The notes under the pieces are model-generated. The model saw nothing but the letters and a program-made list of their open reading frames with translations. It had not been told where the DNA came from and searched no databases. Shown one piece after another: positions 1-6,822 of a DNA stretch of 10,893 nucleotides. A program made the translations under genes and the position numbers. The DNA comes from Desulfurococcales archaeon (GTDB lineage Archaea; Thermoproteota; Thermoprotei_A; Sulfolobales; NBVN01), in NCBI GenBank assembly GCA_023255965.1, contig JAGDWE010000053.1:1-10893 (forward strand), in the 5' to 3' direction. Positions within the stretch are counted from its first letter, which is position 1. Each line of letters opens with the position of its first letter.

Positions 1-14
1 GCAGGGCTTATAAA

Positions 15-56
15 CCTTCATCCCGCCTTGAAAGACGAGGCTTTTAATTGTAATTC
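15..56 (+). repeat. Repeat copy A, IS605-right-end-like
   Basis: This is the most diverged of four clear copies of a dispersed repeat. It reads CATCCCGCCTTGAAAGACGAGG, then an A+T-rich tail ending in TTGTAATT, in the same order as the copies at 2654 and 7953. The core looks like the subterminal hairpin found at the right end of IS200/IS605 (TnpB) elements, but the stem is imperfect and no transposase lies next to it. Any parent element would lie to the left, outside the window. The family assignment is inference. Confidence 0.5.
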
Positions 57-60
57 GATT

Positions 61-393
61 TTCCAATTATCTTGGCTACCCCGGTTTCTGCGGACATGAA
101 TTCGTCCTACCTACGTACTTACTCAGCAATCCTGTAGTGAATAGCAGCTTGCATGGCCCCGCCCGTCACCTAAGGCTCGTTAGTCCTAAAGTACCTACAC
201 AACCCTGAGCTTAAAATATATCAAATTACGTTTAAATTGGCTGGAGGGGCTGAATACATCATCCAGACGACGACCTCGTTTTACGGGTTTAAGCTTCTAT
301 GTTAGGATATTTGTGGTAGCAAAGGGGTCACTAGTTACTTAGGAGCACGCTTATGCGGAGTTCAGGTCTGACATTAGTTTATAGTAATTGGGG
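61..393. other. Gene-free stretch
   Basis: I see no open frame of gene quality on either strand here. A TATA-like run (TTAAAATATATC) sits near 211-222, but nothing codable follows it. The stretch is probably decayed sequence that belongs with the broken minus-strand ORF to its right. Confidence 0.4.
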
Positions 394-741
394 TCATCCC
401 TCCCGCACCTCATCCAGCTTGGAGGCATTCACGTCAATGCCAGCGTAGAGCCTACCCTAGTTCATTTCGTACTCGACTGGTGCCTGTAGTAGAAGGATAC
501 TGGAATGATTAGTTGCACATGCCTTGAATCCGGATAATTCCCTTCCTAGCACCGTAATCCCTGATATCAGTCCAACCGCGTGCTCTTGCTTCTCCTCTAG
601 CATCTTCTCAATTAATTTCCCGTACCTCTTTGGAATGGCGGGTTTGATGATCGCCTCATCAGATCCGCTGTGGTAATCTACGGTTGTGGCATGAAATGCT
701 CTGCCCTGCTTAGAGTTATGTTCCGCTGGGAGCTCTCCGTC
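394..741 (-). pseudogene. Decayed ORF fragment, possibly transposase-derived
   Basis: On the minus strand one frame stays open from 741 to a TAG at 459-457 and then runs on to a TGA at 396-394. The residues look like a real protein, with stretches such as SGSDEAIIKPAIPKRYGKLI, EKMLEEKQEHAVGLISG and ILLLQAPVEYEMN. There is no credible start codon, and stops at 744-742 and 759-757 block the frame upstream. The TAG could be a mutated CAG, because coding-like sequence continues as GRLYAGIDVN, which faintly recalls the first RuvC-like motif (GIDVN) of TnpB or the N-terminus of IS110-type transposases. That link is weak. I do not recognise the family with confidence; it reads as a broken relic. If it is a TnpB relic, its orientation is opposite to repeat copy A, so the two would not come from one insertion. 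Confidence 0.4.
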
Positions 742-923
742 TTATTGGAGCATGATCTAATCCCCTAGCTCGATCTCCCGGAGTTCGCCCCGAGCTCTCT
801 ACAAGGCTCGTAGGCCCCATAATCGACGCCACGAGCCATCAGCGTATCCCCGGTTTGGTGTCACACCATAAGCCTCCCTCCTGAAGGAGCTCTTCTACCT
901 GATGTCAGAAGGGTGATAATTAA

Positions 924-944
924 AGAGCGTTAACAAAACGCTCT
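924..944. repeat. 8-bp perfect inverted repeat (hairpin)
   Basis: AGAGCGTT (924-931) and AACGCTCT (937-944) are perfect inverted repeats separated by 5 nt. The site lies in non-coding or decayed sequence, 28 bp before another perfect palindrome. It could be a terminator-like hairpin or a protein-binding site. No T-run follows. Confidence 0.5.
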
Positions 945-971
945 CGGCGAGCTGTGGTACCCTAGAACTTT

Positions 972-985
972 ATGTAGTACTACAT
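972..985. repeat. 14-bp perfect palindrome
   Basis: ATGTAGTACTACAT is its own reverse complement over all 14 bases. It precedes the small open frame whose first ATG is at 1042, and could be an operator for a dimeric regulator. Function is unknown. Confidence 0.45.
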
Positions 986-1041
986 GTTCTATAGATACAT
1001 GCTCAATCGACCTAGACTACCTACTACATACCTGCGCGGTT

Positions 1042-1149
1042 ATGAAAGCCTCTATAGAAACGCCAATAAGATGCGTCGATGAAGTAAGGAAGGTGAAGCT
1101 AGTTAAAAAGCTTCATGAGTGGGGAATACTAGGGGAAGCAGACTGCTAG
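1042..1149 (+). CDS. Small ORF or gene remnant, 35 codons
   Basis: From ATG 1042 a 35-residue peptide can be read, including RCVDEVRKVKLVKKLHEWG near its C-terminal half, ending at TAG 1147-1149. The frame is actually open from 934 (71 codons), but no ATG, GTG or TTG lies before 1042, so this may be the 3' end of a gene that has lost its start. The basic and amphipathic C-terminal half is protein-like and uses local codons (AGG, AAG, CTA). The stop codon lies inside a strong hairpin (1130-1156). I do not recognise a family. It may be a real small protein or a relic. Confidence 0.3.
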   Translation: MKASIETPIRCVDEVRKVKLVKKLHEWGILGEADC

Positions 1150-1156
1150 GCCCCTA
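1130..1156 (+). terminator. Two-part GC-rich hairpin over a stop codon
   Basis: TAGGGG (1130-1135) pairs with CCCCTA (1151-1156), and inside it AGCAG (1137-1141) pairs with CTGCT (1143-1147). The hairpin spans the TAG of the small ORF and sits about 120 bp before the peptidase gene. A transcription-stop role is inferred from its position. It lacks the T-tract typical of intrinsic archaeal terminators. Confidence 0.3.
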
Positions 1157-1202
1157 ATCCCACGTCAATAATCATTGCTAGGATTGCTGGACAATGTCTG
1201 CT

Positions 1203-1260
1203 CCTAAATGCTTTTAGGTAGCATTTACCGTAATACTTAATAACTCATACTAATTTAAAG
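1203..1260 (+). promoter_or_regulatory. Promoter region of the M20 peptidase with dyads
   Basis: A TATA-like stretch TAATTTAAAG lies at 1251-1260, a little closer to the TTG start (1275) than the usual archaeal spacing, so transcription may begin at or just after the start codon. Upstream are two overlapping, mutually exclusive dyads: CCTAAA/TTTAGG (1203-1208 and 1213-1218) and TAAATGC/GCATTTA (1205-1211 and 1221-1227, 9-nt spacer). The TAAATGC half-site recurs as the palindrome TAAATGCATTTA before the gene at 6122. Confidence 0.35.
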
Positions 1261-1274
1261 CATGTTGATCCAGA

Positions 1275-2660
1275 TTGAGCCATGCACGTGTTGAATCCAT
1301 TAAGGAGGAATCCATAAACCGCATTACCAAGGATCTAAATAAGTACGTCCGCATCCTGAAGGAATTGGTGAGCTACAGGTCCGTGACTTCTTGGGGGTTA
1401 GACGAGGTGAGGGACTGCGCTAGCTATTTGTCCGACCTACTGAAGGAGAGGGGGTTTAAGGTGTCAGTTAAGAGTTATGGTGGTGCTCCAGTAGTTTTAG
1501 CTGAGGTTGGATCAGGTAGTAAGTCATTTATCATGTATAATCACTACGATGTACAGCCTACTGACCCATTAGATCTCTGGAGGTCGGATCCCTTCAACCT
1601 TGATGCTAGGGATGGATTGCTCGTCGGCCGTGGTGTCGCGGATAATAAGGGCAATATAGTTGCTAGGATAGCAGCTGTAGACTCACTACTTGATTACCTA
1701 GACGTACTGGATCTAAGGGTTAAATTCTTAATTGAGGGCGAGGAAGAGGTGGGGTCACCTACTCTCGCTAAGGTGGTTGAGGATAACTTAAGTTGGATCC
1801 GTGCTGATGGAGGTATTTGGGAGTCAGCCTACGTAGGTAGGGATGGTAGGCTGGAGATACCCCTTGGGCTTAAGGGTATCCTATATGTGGAGTTGATATT
1901 GAGGGGGCCTTCGAGAGACGTACACAGTGGGTACGCACCTCTCATACCGAATCCTGCCTGGAGGCTAGCTAGATTACTATCTAAAATAAAGGATGAAAAT
2001 GGAGTTGTATTGGTCCCCGGCTTTTACGAGGACGTAGACCCGGAGTTCGCTTCAGCGGCTGAGGAATTAATTAAGGGGATGGAGTATGGCGAGCTAGAGG
2101 GAATGCTTAAGGAGTTGGAGCTTAAGGAATTCGTGAGGAGTTTAAAGGGCGTTGACGCATTAAGAGAGCTATATATGAGGCCCTCATTAAATATCTCAGG
2201 CCTTTACTCAGGCTATACTGGTAAGGGAGTTAAGACCATAGTGCCATCTACTGCAGGAGTGAAGATAGATATAAGGCCAGTACCTGGTCAGGATCCCCGG
2301 AAACTGCTTGAGTCATTTAAACGCTATTTAATCGAACTGGGTTACTCGGATGTAGAGGTATTAGTCCATAGTATATATCCATCGGGCTACACGAAGCCGT
2401 CCGAAAATGTAGTCAAGGCATCAGTTAAAGCTGCCAGGGAAGCGTACGGCCAAGACCCTAGGTTGGCGCCATTAACAGGTGGTTCGGGCCCTATATACCT
2501 ATTCACAAGCATCGCTAAGACGCCGATGACCGGTGCTGGAGTTGGATACTATGGATCAAAGGTCCACGCACCTAATGAAAACATAAGAATGAATGACCTC
2601 ATAAACGGTATGAAGCACGTAGCGTTAACGTTAATAGAATTTGCCCAAGGAGCTCCCTGA
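1275..2660 (+). CDS. M20-family metallopeptidase (ArgE/DapE/CPG2-type)
   Basis: This is a cytoplasmic two-zinc hydrolase of the M20 family, whose members cleave dipeptides, C-terminal amino acids or acyl groups from amino acids; the exact substrate cannot be read from sequence. The metal-site motifs are in order: NHYDVQP (His90, Asp92), GRGVADNKG (bridging Asp123), EGEEEVGS with the catalytic and metal-binding Glu pair near 156-157, and KVHAPNE (His431). DVHSG near 215-219 belongs to the lid/dimerisation domain, which spans roughly residues 200-320. The 461-residue length fits the dipeptidase-like branch. The TTG start is the only choice: a TGA lies 9 bases upstream in frame, and no ATG, GTG or TTG follows for many codons. 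The gene stands alone. Its last Pro codon and TGA stop fall inside repeat copy B, so the native C-terminus may have been altered slightly. All metal ligands lie well before the repeat, so activity should be intact. Confidence 0.93.
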   Translation: MSHARVESIKEESINRITKDLNKYVRILKELVSYRSVTSWGLDEVRDCASYLSDLLKERGFKVSVKSYGGAPVVLAEVGSGSKSFIMYNHYDVQPTDPLDLWRSDPFNLDARDGLLVGRGVADNKGNIVARIAAVDSLLDYLDVLDLRVKFLIEGEEEVGSPTLAKVVEDNLSWIRADGGIWESAYVGRDGRLEIPLGLKGILYVELILRGPSRDVHSGYAPLIPNPAWRLARLLSKIKDENGVVLVPGFYEDVDPEFASAAEELIKGMEYGELEGMLKELELKEFVRSLKGVDALRELYMRPSLNISGLYSGYTGKGVKTIVPSTAGVKIDIRPVPGQDPRKLLESFKRYLIELGYSDVEVLVHSIYPSGYTKPSENVVKASVKAAREAYGQDPRLAPLTGGSGPIYLFTSIAKTPMTGAGVGYYGSKVHAPNENIRMNDLINGMKHVALTLIEFAQGAP

Positions 2661-2699
2661 CCTCCCCGCACTAAAGGACGAGGCCTTCAGTTGTAATCG
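2654..2699 (+). repeat. Repeat copy B, overlapping the peptidase stop codon
   Basis: The copy reads TCCCTGACC, then CCCCGCACTAAAGGACGAGG, then CCTTCAGTTGTAAT. The TGA in TCCCTGACC is the stop of the M20 gene. The stem is imperfect: CCTC pairs with GAGG around an interior that includes CC/GG. It matches copy D base for base across TCCCTGACC and the CCCCGCACTAAAGGA core. It resembles the right end of IS200/IS605 elements. It lies directly 3' of a gene and in the same orientation, so it could also act as an RNA 3'-end structure. Confidence 0.7.
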
Positions 2700-3033
2700 A
2701 TGCGGAGTTAATAACTTCGAAGAAACTCCAGAGCGTGATCTCTGACCTCCACCGTAGGTGGATGATGCAGTCCCGAATAAATGTAGGGAACTAGTAAACC
2801 GTCTGAGGGCTCCTACCTTTCAATGCAAGAGAAGGCTAATATACCATCAATCCAGAGCCCATGGGAAGGATCAGCGGGAGGAAAACAACCATCATTCAAT
2901 GCGACCGAAAGCTCATCATCCAATATATATTGATTACAATGATGTTATAAGTATTATTACGTAATTACTTTACGCCATTGCGACCGTATCGTAGGGGTGG
3001 CTAGGGCGCGTTAAGTAAAGTCTATGGACAATA
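2700..3033. other. Intergenic stretch with small dyads
   Basis: I find no convincing gene between the peptidase and the convergent thi operon. Visible structures are CAGAG/CTCTG (2729-2733 and 2740-2744), CCACC-GTA-GGTGG (2749-2761), the palindrome CAATATATATTG (2921-2932), ATTACGTAAT (2956-2965), and ACTTTAC/GTAAAGT (2967-2973 and 3015-3021) just beyond the thiL stop. A frame starting at GTG 2758 runs for 68 codons, but its His-, Arg- and Asn-rich translation does not look like a protein. Confidence 0.4.
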
Positions 3034-4005
3034 TCAAGTTGGTTCGATCCGTCCCGAGACGTAGTTCCAGATGACCTTAGGCACCCGTCTACCACTCCAT
3101 CTGATGTCCTTATCTGACGTTATAACCCCCACTGATATAGGCTCCTTACCCAGCACCCTAAGTGCGTTTAGCACTTCATCTTCATAGCTGGGCTTCACTA
3201 TAATTAATGGAATGTACTCCTCATTAGATGCCAAGGCAATGTATTGAGGATCCATGCCCATAGCCCTTGAATACATGTCCGCTAATGGGTTAAGGATCCT
3301 TGATGGGTCTTCATAAATATAAATCCCTACGTCATTCACATCACTTAATTGCTGCATAGACTCCAGCAAGGTATCGCTTACGTCTATTGATCCATCAATA
3401 CATGACCTATACCTCTCTAAGGCATCTACGATCCTAATATCCGCCTTAGGCCTACAGGTAAATGATCTAACGTCATCTAATTCAGGGATCCTGCCCATAG
3501 TATAGTCTATGTACCCCATCGTTGAAAGACCTACCTTCCTCGGGAGTATTATTCTATCCAACGCCTTGGCTCTCCTAGGTATAGGTAGATACTTGCATTC
3601 CCCTATTACAAATACATCGATCCACGTATCATAGCCGACATTAGTGTCTACGTTCTCTACGTAGCCTCCATATTCCTTAACTGCTTCATCGATGCCGTTC
3701 ATGATTTCCTCTACATATTGTACGTGCTCGGGTTTAACGCCTATGGAGATCGCATATATGTACGGCCTACAACCCTTTGCTACAACATCACTTACTGCTG
3801 CTGTAATCCCCCTAAATCCGAAGTCCTCATAAGTGCACCACGGATATAGGGCCCTTGATGCAGCGAAGCCGTCTACCTTAATCAGTATGTAATGCCCATC
3901 AAACTCTATAGCACCAGCGTCATCAAACCAGGTCAGAAGCGACCTAGGATGCCTTCTAACCTTCTTAGCCAGCCTCCTAACAACTTCATCTAAGCTACTA
4001 CTCAT
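3034..4005 (-). CDS. thiL: Thiamine-monophosphate kinase (ThiL family)
   Basis: ThiL uses ATP to convert thiamine phosphate to thiamine diphosphate, the last step of the pathway, in the cytoplasm. Numbering from the upstream start, the protein shows the AIR-synthase/PurM-type N-terminal domain: FDDAG near 33-37 (metal-binding Asp pair), KVDGF near 49-53, a GFRGITAAVSDVVAKG stretch near 69-84 like the ThiL G-w-a-NlSDiaAMG segment, and NVDTN near 124-128 where ThiL has GGDT. The C-terminal domain follows, with IDVSDTLLESM matching the DISDGL motif. Several canonical positions differ (NVDTN for GGDT, SDT for SDG), so it is a diverged ThiL. I prefer ATG 4005, whose ATGAGTAG overlaps the thiE stop and suggests translational coupling. 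A TTG at 4023 would add six residues. Its place as the third gene behind thiM and thiE supports the role. Confidence 0.82.
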   Translation of the reverse strand: MSSSLDEVVRRLAKKVRRHPRSLLTWFDDAGAIEFDGHYILIKVDGFAASRALYPWCTYEDFGFRGITAAVSDVVAKGCRPYIYAISIGVKPEHVQYVEEIMNGIDEAVKEYGGYVENVDTNVGYDTWIDVFVIGECKYLPIPRRAKALDRIILPRKVGLSTMGYIDYTMGRIPELDDVRSFTCRPKADIRIVDALERYRSCIDGSIDVSDTLLESMQQLSDVNDVGIYIYEDPSRILNPLADMYSRAMGMDPQYIALASNEEYIPLIIVKPSYEDEVLNALRVLGKEPISVGVITSDKDIRWSGRRVPKVIWNYVSGRIEPT

Positions 4006-4633
4006 CCTTAAGCACTTCATCAACTATCCTTCTAAGCTCTAACGTGGCTTTGTAGACGTCCTCAGCGCCCATAATAGCTGAGATCACTGCTATTCCTACA
4101 ACCCCTGTATGTAGTACATCTACGACATTATCCTTGTTTATCCCGCCTATAGCTACTACTGGTATTCTAACGCTCTCCACTATCTCCTTAAGGCCGTCGA
4201 TTCCTATTACCCTGACACCGCTCTTAGATGGTGTAGGGAATACAGAGCCAGCCCCAAGGAAGTGGGCACCCTCCCTTTCAGCCATTAATGCCTCCTTAAG
4301 GCTGTAGACGGAGCCCCCGATAATGAGGTTAGGAGCCAGTTCCCGCGCCTTAGCTATAGGCATATCATCAGGACCCAATTGAACCCCATCAGCATCCGTA
4401 GCTAACGCGACGTCAAGCCTATCATCGACGAAGTATAATGCATCGTAATCTCTAGTTAGTCTCCTTATCCTCAGGCCTAAGTCCACCATCTCCTTAGTTG
4501 GCGATTCCTTCAACCTTAGCTGAACGGATGTTGCCCCACCCCTTAAGGCATCTTCAACGGATTTAATGATGTCCGGCTTTAGCTTCTTATCGGTAATGGC
4601 TATGAGCTTTAGCTTCCTCTTAAAGCCCAACAT
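3998..4633 (-). CDS. thiE: Thiamine-phosphate synthase
   Basis: ThiE condenses HMP-PP with hydroxyethylthiazole phosphate to give thiamine phosphate, releasing pyrophosphate. It is a TIM-barrel enzyme acting in the cytoplasm. Visible family motifs are AITDKK at the start of the barrel, SVQLRLKE near 36-43 (binding of the HMP-PP end), VDDRLDVALATDADGVQLGPDDMP near 69-92, IGGSVYSLKEA near 105-115, LGAGSVFPTPSK near 126-137 and VVAIGGIN near 159-166. At 211 residues it is the normal single-domain length, not fused to ThiD or ThiN. The ATG at 4633 is well supported: GAGGTG lies 4 nt upstream. It overlaps the end of thiM by 14 bp and the start of thiL by 8 bp, so expression of the three is probably coupled. 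Many archaea use a ThiN domain for this step; here the bacterial-type ThiE is present. Confidence 0.93.
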   Translation of the reverse strand: MLGFKRKLKLIAITDKKLKPDIIKSVEDALRGGATSVQLRLKESPTKEMVDLGLRIRRLTRDYDALYFVDDRLDVALATDADGVQLGPDDMPIAKARELAPNLIIGGSVYSLKEALMAEREGAHFLGAGSVFPTPSKSGVRVIGIDGLKEIVESVRIPVVAIGGINKDNVVDVLHTGVVGIAVISAIMGAEDVYKATLELRRIVDEVLKDE

Positions 4634-5453
4634 TACTCACCTCAATAAGGTCGCTTACATCGCTCCCATTCAACCTATACAGCCAGTCATATAGCTTCAC
4701 ATGGAATGAACCTGGGTAAGGAGCTTCCTCAGCAGCCCTAAATGCCGCAGCCTTAAATACAGCTATACCGGCTATACAGGCCTTTAATGGATCCTCAACA
4801 GCCAGGAAGGCCCCTATCAAAGCCGTTACGATGCAGCCTAACCCTGTTACTCTGCCTATGACCTTACTTAGGTGCTGCGAATTCGTCCTGAGGCCCACCC
4901 TAACTACCTTCTTACCATCACTAACGTAATCGATAGGTCCCGTGACGCCTACGACCGAGTTAAACCTTGACGCCACCTCCAATGCTACCTCCATGGCCCT
5001 CCTTTCATCGTAGGCAGCTGAGTCAACGCCCTTAGTCTTCCCGAACTCCCCAGCTAAAGCTAATATTTCACCGAAGTTACCTCTAATAACGCTTATCCTT
5101 CCATTCTCAACTAACATTAAGGCGGTCCTAGTCCTTAACTTCGTCGCGCCAGCACCCACCGGGTCAAGAACTACAGGCTTATTGTACGCCTTAGCGATCT
5201 GTACAGCCTTAAGCATGGAATATATGAATTCCTCATCAAGCGTACCTATATTCACTACCAAGACATCTGCGCTGGGAACGAGATCATCCAAATCCTCAAT
5301 AGCGTGGGACATTATAGGTGAGGCACCTAACGCTAGGAGCGCATTAGCAGTCGTATTCATGACCACGAAATTAGTTATATTATGAACTAAGGGCCTCCTA
5401 CTCCTCACATTATTTAATGCTTCACCAATCCAACCCAAATCCGACGAACTCAT
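4620..5453 (-). CDS. thiM: Hydroxyethylthiazole kinase
   Basis: ThiM phosphorylates the thiazole alcohol 4-methyl-5-(2-hydroxyethyl)thiazole with ATP, a salvage step that feeds ThiE. It is a ribokinase-fold enzyme. The characteristic motifs are all present: HNITNFVVMNTTANALLALGASPIM (near 24-48) for substrate binding, LDPVGAGATKLR (near 96-107), RGNFGEI (near 124-130), GVTGPIDYVSDG (near 169-180), and RVTGLGCIVTA (near 201-211) with the catalytic-loop Cys207. The 277-residue length is typical. The ATG start follows GGATGAT and lies about 23 bp from a TATA-like element, so the message may be nearly leaderless. It is the first gene of thiM-thiE-thiL. No thiC or thi4 lies in the window, so precursor synthesis must be encoded elsewhere or the operon serves thiazole salvage. 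I see no TPP-riboswitch signature in the short leader. Confidence 0.94.
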   Translation of the reverse strand: MSSSDLGWIGEALNNVRSRRPLVHNITNFVVMNTTANALLALGASPIMSHAIEDLDDLVPSADVLVVNIGTLDEEFIYSMLKAVQIAKAYNKPVVLDPVGAGATKLRTRTALMLVENGRISVIRGNFGEILALAGEFGKTKGVDSAAYDERRAMEVALEVASRFNSVVGVTGPIDYVSDGKKVVRVGLRTNSQHLSKVIGRVTGLGCIVTALIGAFLAVEDPLKACIAGIAVFKAAAFRAAEEAPYPGSFHVKLYDWLYRLNGSDVSDLIEVSNVGL

Positions 5454-5471
5454 ATCATCCCTGTAGATCTA

Positions 5472-5484
5472 CTAATAAACCCCT
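5472..5484 (-). promoter_or_regulatory. Probable TATA/BRE of the thi operon
   Basis: On the minus strand the sequence reads GAGGGGTTTATTAG just upstream of thiM. The TTTATTA core is centred about 23 bp before the ATG at 5453, and the purine-rich bases before it fit a BRE. This spacing predicts transcription starting at or next to the ATG. Confidence 0.4.
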
Positions 5485-5621
5485 CTAATTAGGATTTCGA
5501 TTAAAGAGCTTGATGACTATTTAAGAACATTAAAACAAATGCATAGCTGGAGCAGGATTACCATTACTAGACCTTCTCTTAAGGCGTAGGCCGCCAACTA
5601 TGGGCTCCTAGCTAGTAATTC

Positions 5622-5999
5622 ATGGCTTTTATGGCAATTCATTATAGGCGTTATTCAGTTCCCCGTCCTAGCAGGTCCTACGATGACCTTAAAGACCCTT
5701 TTCTTCGAAGCTGTCGTCGACCGCTCACCCGAGAGCGGCTATTGATGTTTTCATGTTCGTTGATCGCCGCCCCCAGGCCCCTCGCCGCCCTTCTAGAGCA
5801 GTTCTCGGAAGCCCGGGGTCGCCAGTGGGTTTATAGGCTAGGAGTTAAGGCTGGGCAAGCGCACGGCCTCGGCGCACCTCATGGCGCTAAGGGGGTTGCG
5901 GAGCAAAAGCAAACGAGCCTAGTAACCATGAAATATGTTATGGCCCACATTAGGGAGATCCGAGGCTATGATGTTCATAACGTTAAAGTACTTTATTGA
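5622..5999 (+). CDS. Doubtful ORF of unknown function
   Basis: This 125-codon frame runs from ATG 5622 to TGA 5999 and overlaps no other gene. I recognise no family. The first half is rich in Arg and Pro and lies in DNA visibly richer in G+C than its surroundings, with CGC/CGG/GCC codons that the confirmed genes rarely use. It also carries a hairpin, CCGCTC (5721-5726) with GAGCGG (5733-5738). The last third, from about WVYRLGVKAGQAHGLG to the end, uses codons like the neighbouring genes and looks more protein-like. No Shine-Dalgarno is seen. It may be a relic of a larger gene, a recently acquired fragment, a structured RNA region, or chance. The low score reflects that. Confidence 0.22.
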   Translation: MAFMAIHYRRYSVPRPSRSYDDLKDPFLRSCRRPLTRERLLMFSCSLIAAPRPLAALLEQFSEARGRQWVYRLGVKAGQAHGLGAPHGAKGVAEQKQTSLVTMKYVMAHIREIRGYDVHNVKVLY

Positions 6000-6065
6000 G
6001 CGTCCCAACGCCTATGGATATTAAATCCCGCATGGTATTCAAGATTGCTTCCTCCCCACCTTAGG

Positions 6066-6090
6066 GGCTTAAGCCGTAAATGCATTTAAA
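6066..6090 (+). promoter_or_regulatory. Promoter and operator-like palindromes for the 6122 gene
   Basis: GGCTTAAGCC (6066-6075) and TAAATGCATTTA (6077-6088) are both perfect palindromes, and the second overlaps the likely TATA element ATTTAAAC (about 6084-6091). That element is about 33 bp before the TTG start at 6122. A regulator bound to the 12-bp palindrome would mask the TATA box. The same TAAATGC/GCATTTA halves occur, spread by 9 nt, before the peptidase gene. Confidence 0.4.
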
Positions 6091-6121
6091 CATCTAAAAC
6101 CTCAGATGTCGGGGTAACGTA

Positions 6122-6761
6122 TTGAGCGATGATATAGACGAATTTATTGAAGAGCTTTTTAAGCATGCTAAATCCGTAATCGTATCTAACGACCCTAGCG
6201 AACCCTTCATAATATTAGAGAGGGAAGGCGGCCTAGTATATCTGACCTTCGATGAGGGAGGAGAAGAGGTTCGAGCTTTAGAGATACCAATTGGTAGGGT
6301 GGCCTCCCTCGAATACTTCCTTCAAGACCAGCTAAGCAGGTTTGTGAAGAGGAGGGCTATATTAACTGTAGGGTGCGTTGGAGGCTCGGGAAAGCCCTAC
6401 ATCCATAGGTGGGACGTTAATAGGGGGGAGACTCATGTACGGTTACTCCAGGGAGCACTATATAATGCTTATTGCGAAAATATCCTGGTGCCTGGATTCC
6501 AACGGCCTTGTAAGCATAGTACTCCGGAGCTTTACCGGTAGGGTTGACCCTAACACCAATTTGGAGGTCAAGGAATTGAGGGGCTATGTACTTCGCCTCA
6601 GTAAGAGTGGTATAGACGTTGAGAATGTATCTATAGATGATCTCATAGAGGCTGAGACCACGGATCCGCGAGCTGGGGGGAGGTTACCACACGAACCCGC
6701 CGTAGAATACTGTAGCGGAGATCGATGCGTTCCAAGCTCTCATCTAACAAGCTTTGGCTAG
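6122..6761 (+). pseudogene. Unrecognised protein gene split by a frameshift at G6
   Basis: Two overlapping frames appear to be one gene. Frame one starts at TTG 6122 and is protein-like (acidic helix, then IILEREGGLVYLTFDEGGEE, then GRVASLEYFLQDQL) up to about residue 102, after which it degenerates and stops at 6541. A second frame becomes protein-like from about 6433 (LMYGYSREHYIMLIAKISW, then LEVKELRGYVLRLSKSGIDV) and ends at TAG 6761. The switch falls at a run of six G at 6423-6428. Removing one G joins the frames into about 212 residues, ...KPYIHRWDVNRG-RLMYGYSREH.... The cause could be a sequencing error, a true mutation or programmed slippage. No known domain is recognised. CSGDRC near the C-terminus could bind metal or form a disulfide. 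No Shine-Dalgarno is evident, so translation may be from a short leader. Function unknown. Confidence 0.55.
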
Positions 6762-6822
6762 GAAGTATGTCATGGTAAGTACATCAGATCACCTTCCTCG
6801 GCTACGTCATGAACTTTAAACT

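Noticed and set aside
2749..2810. Possible C/D-box RNA (GATGATG near 2761, CTGA near 2801)
   Set aside because: The C box mismatches the consensus, and internal D' and C' boxes and proper guide spacing are missing.
2758..2964. GTG-started 68-codon frame after repeat copy B
   Set aside because: The translation is rich in His, Arg and Asn without recognisable pattern, no ribosome site is seen, and the region holds several dyads.
5182..5385. Plus-strand frame inside thiM
   Set aside because: It is antisense to conserved ThiM motifs and has no independent support.
5370..5560. TPP riboswitch upstream of thiM
   Set aside because: The leader appears nearly absent and none of the conserved TPP-aptamer segments can be found on the minus strand.
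5479..5589. Protein-like frame containing RISIKELDDYLRTLKQMHSW on the plus strand
   Set aside because: It has no start codon before the one ATG at 5539, is only 36 codons, and overlaps the thi operon promoter. It may be a relic, but I cannot support it as a gene.
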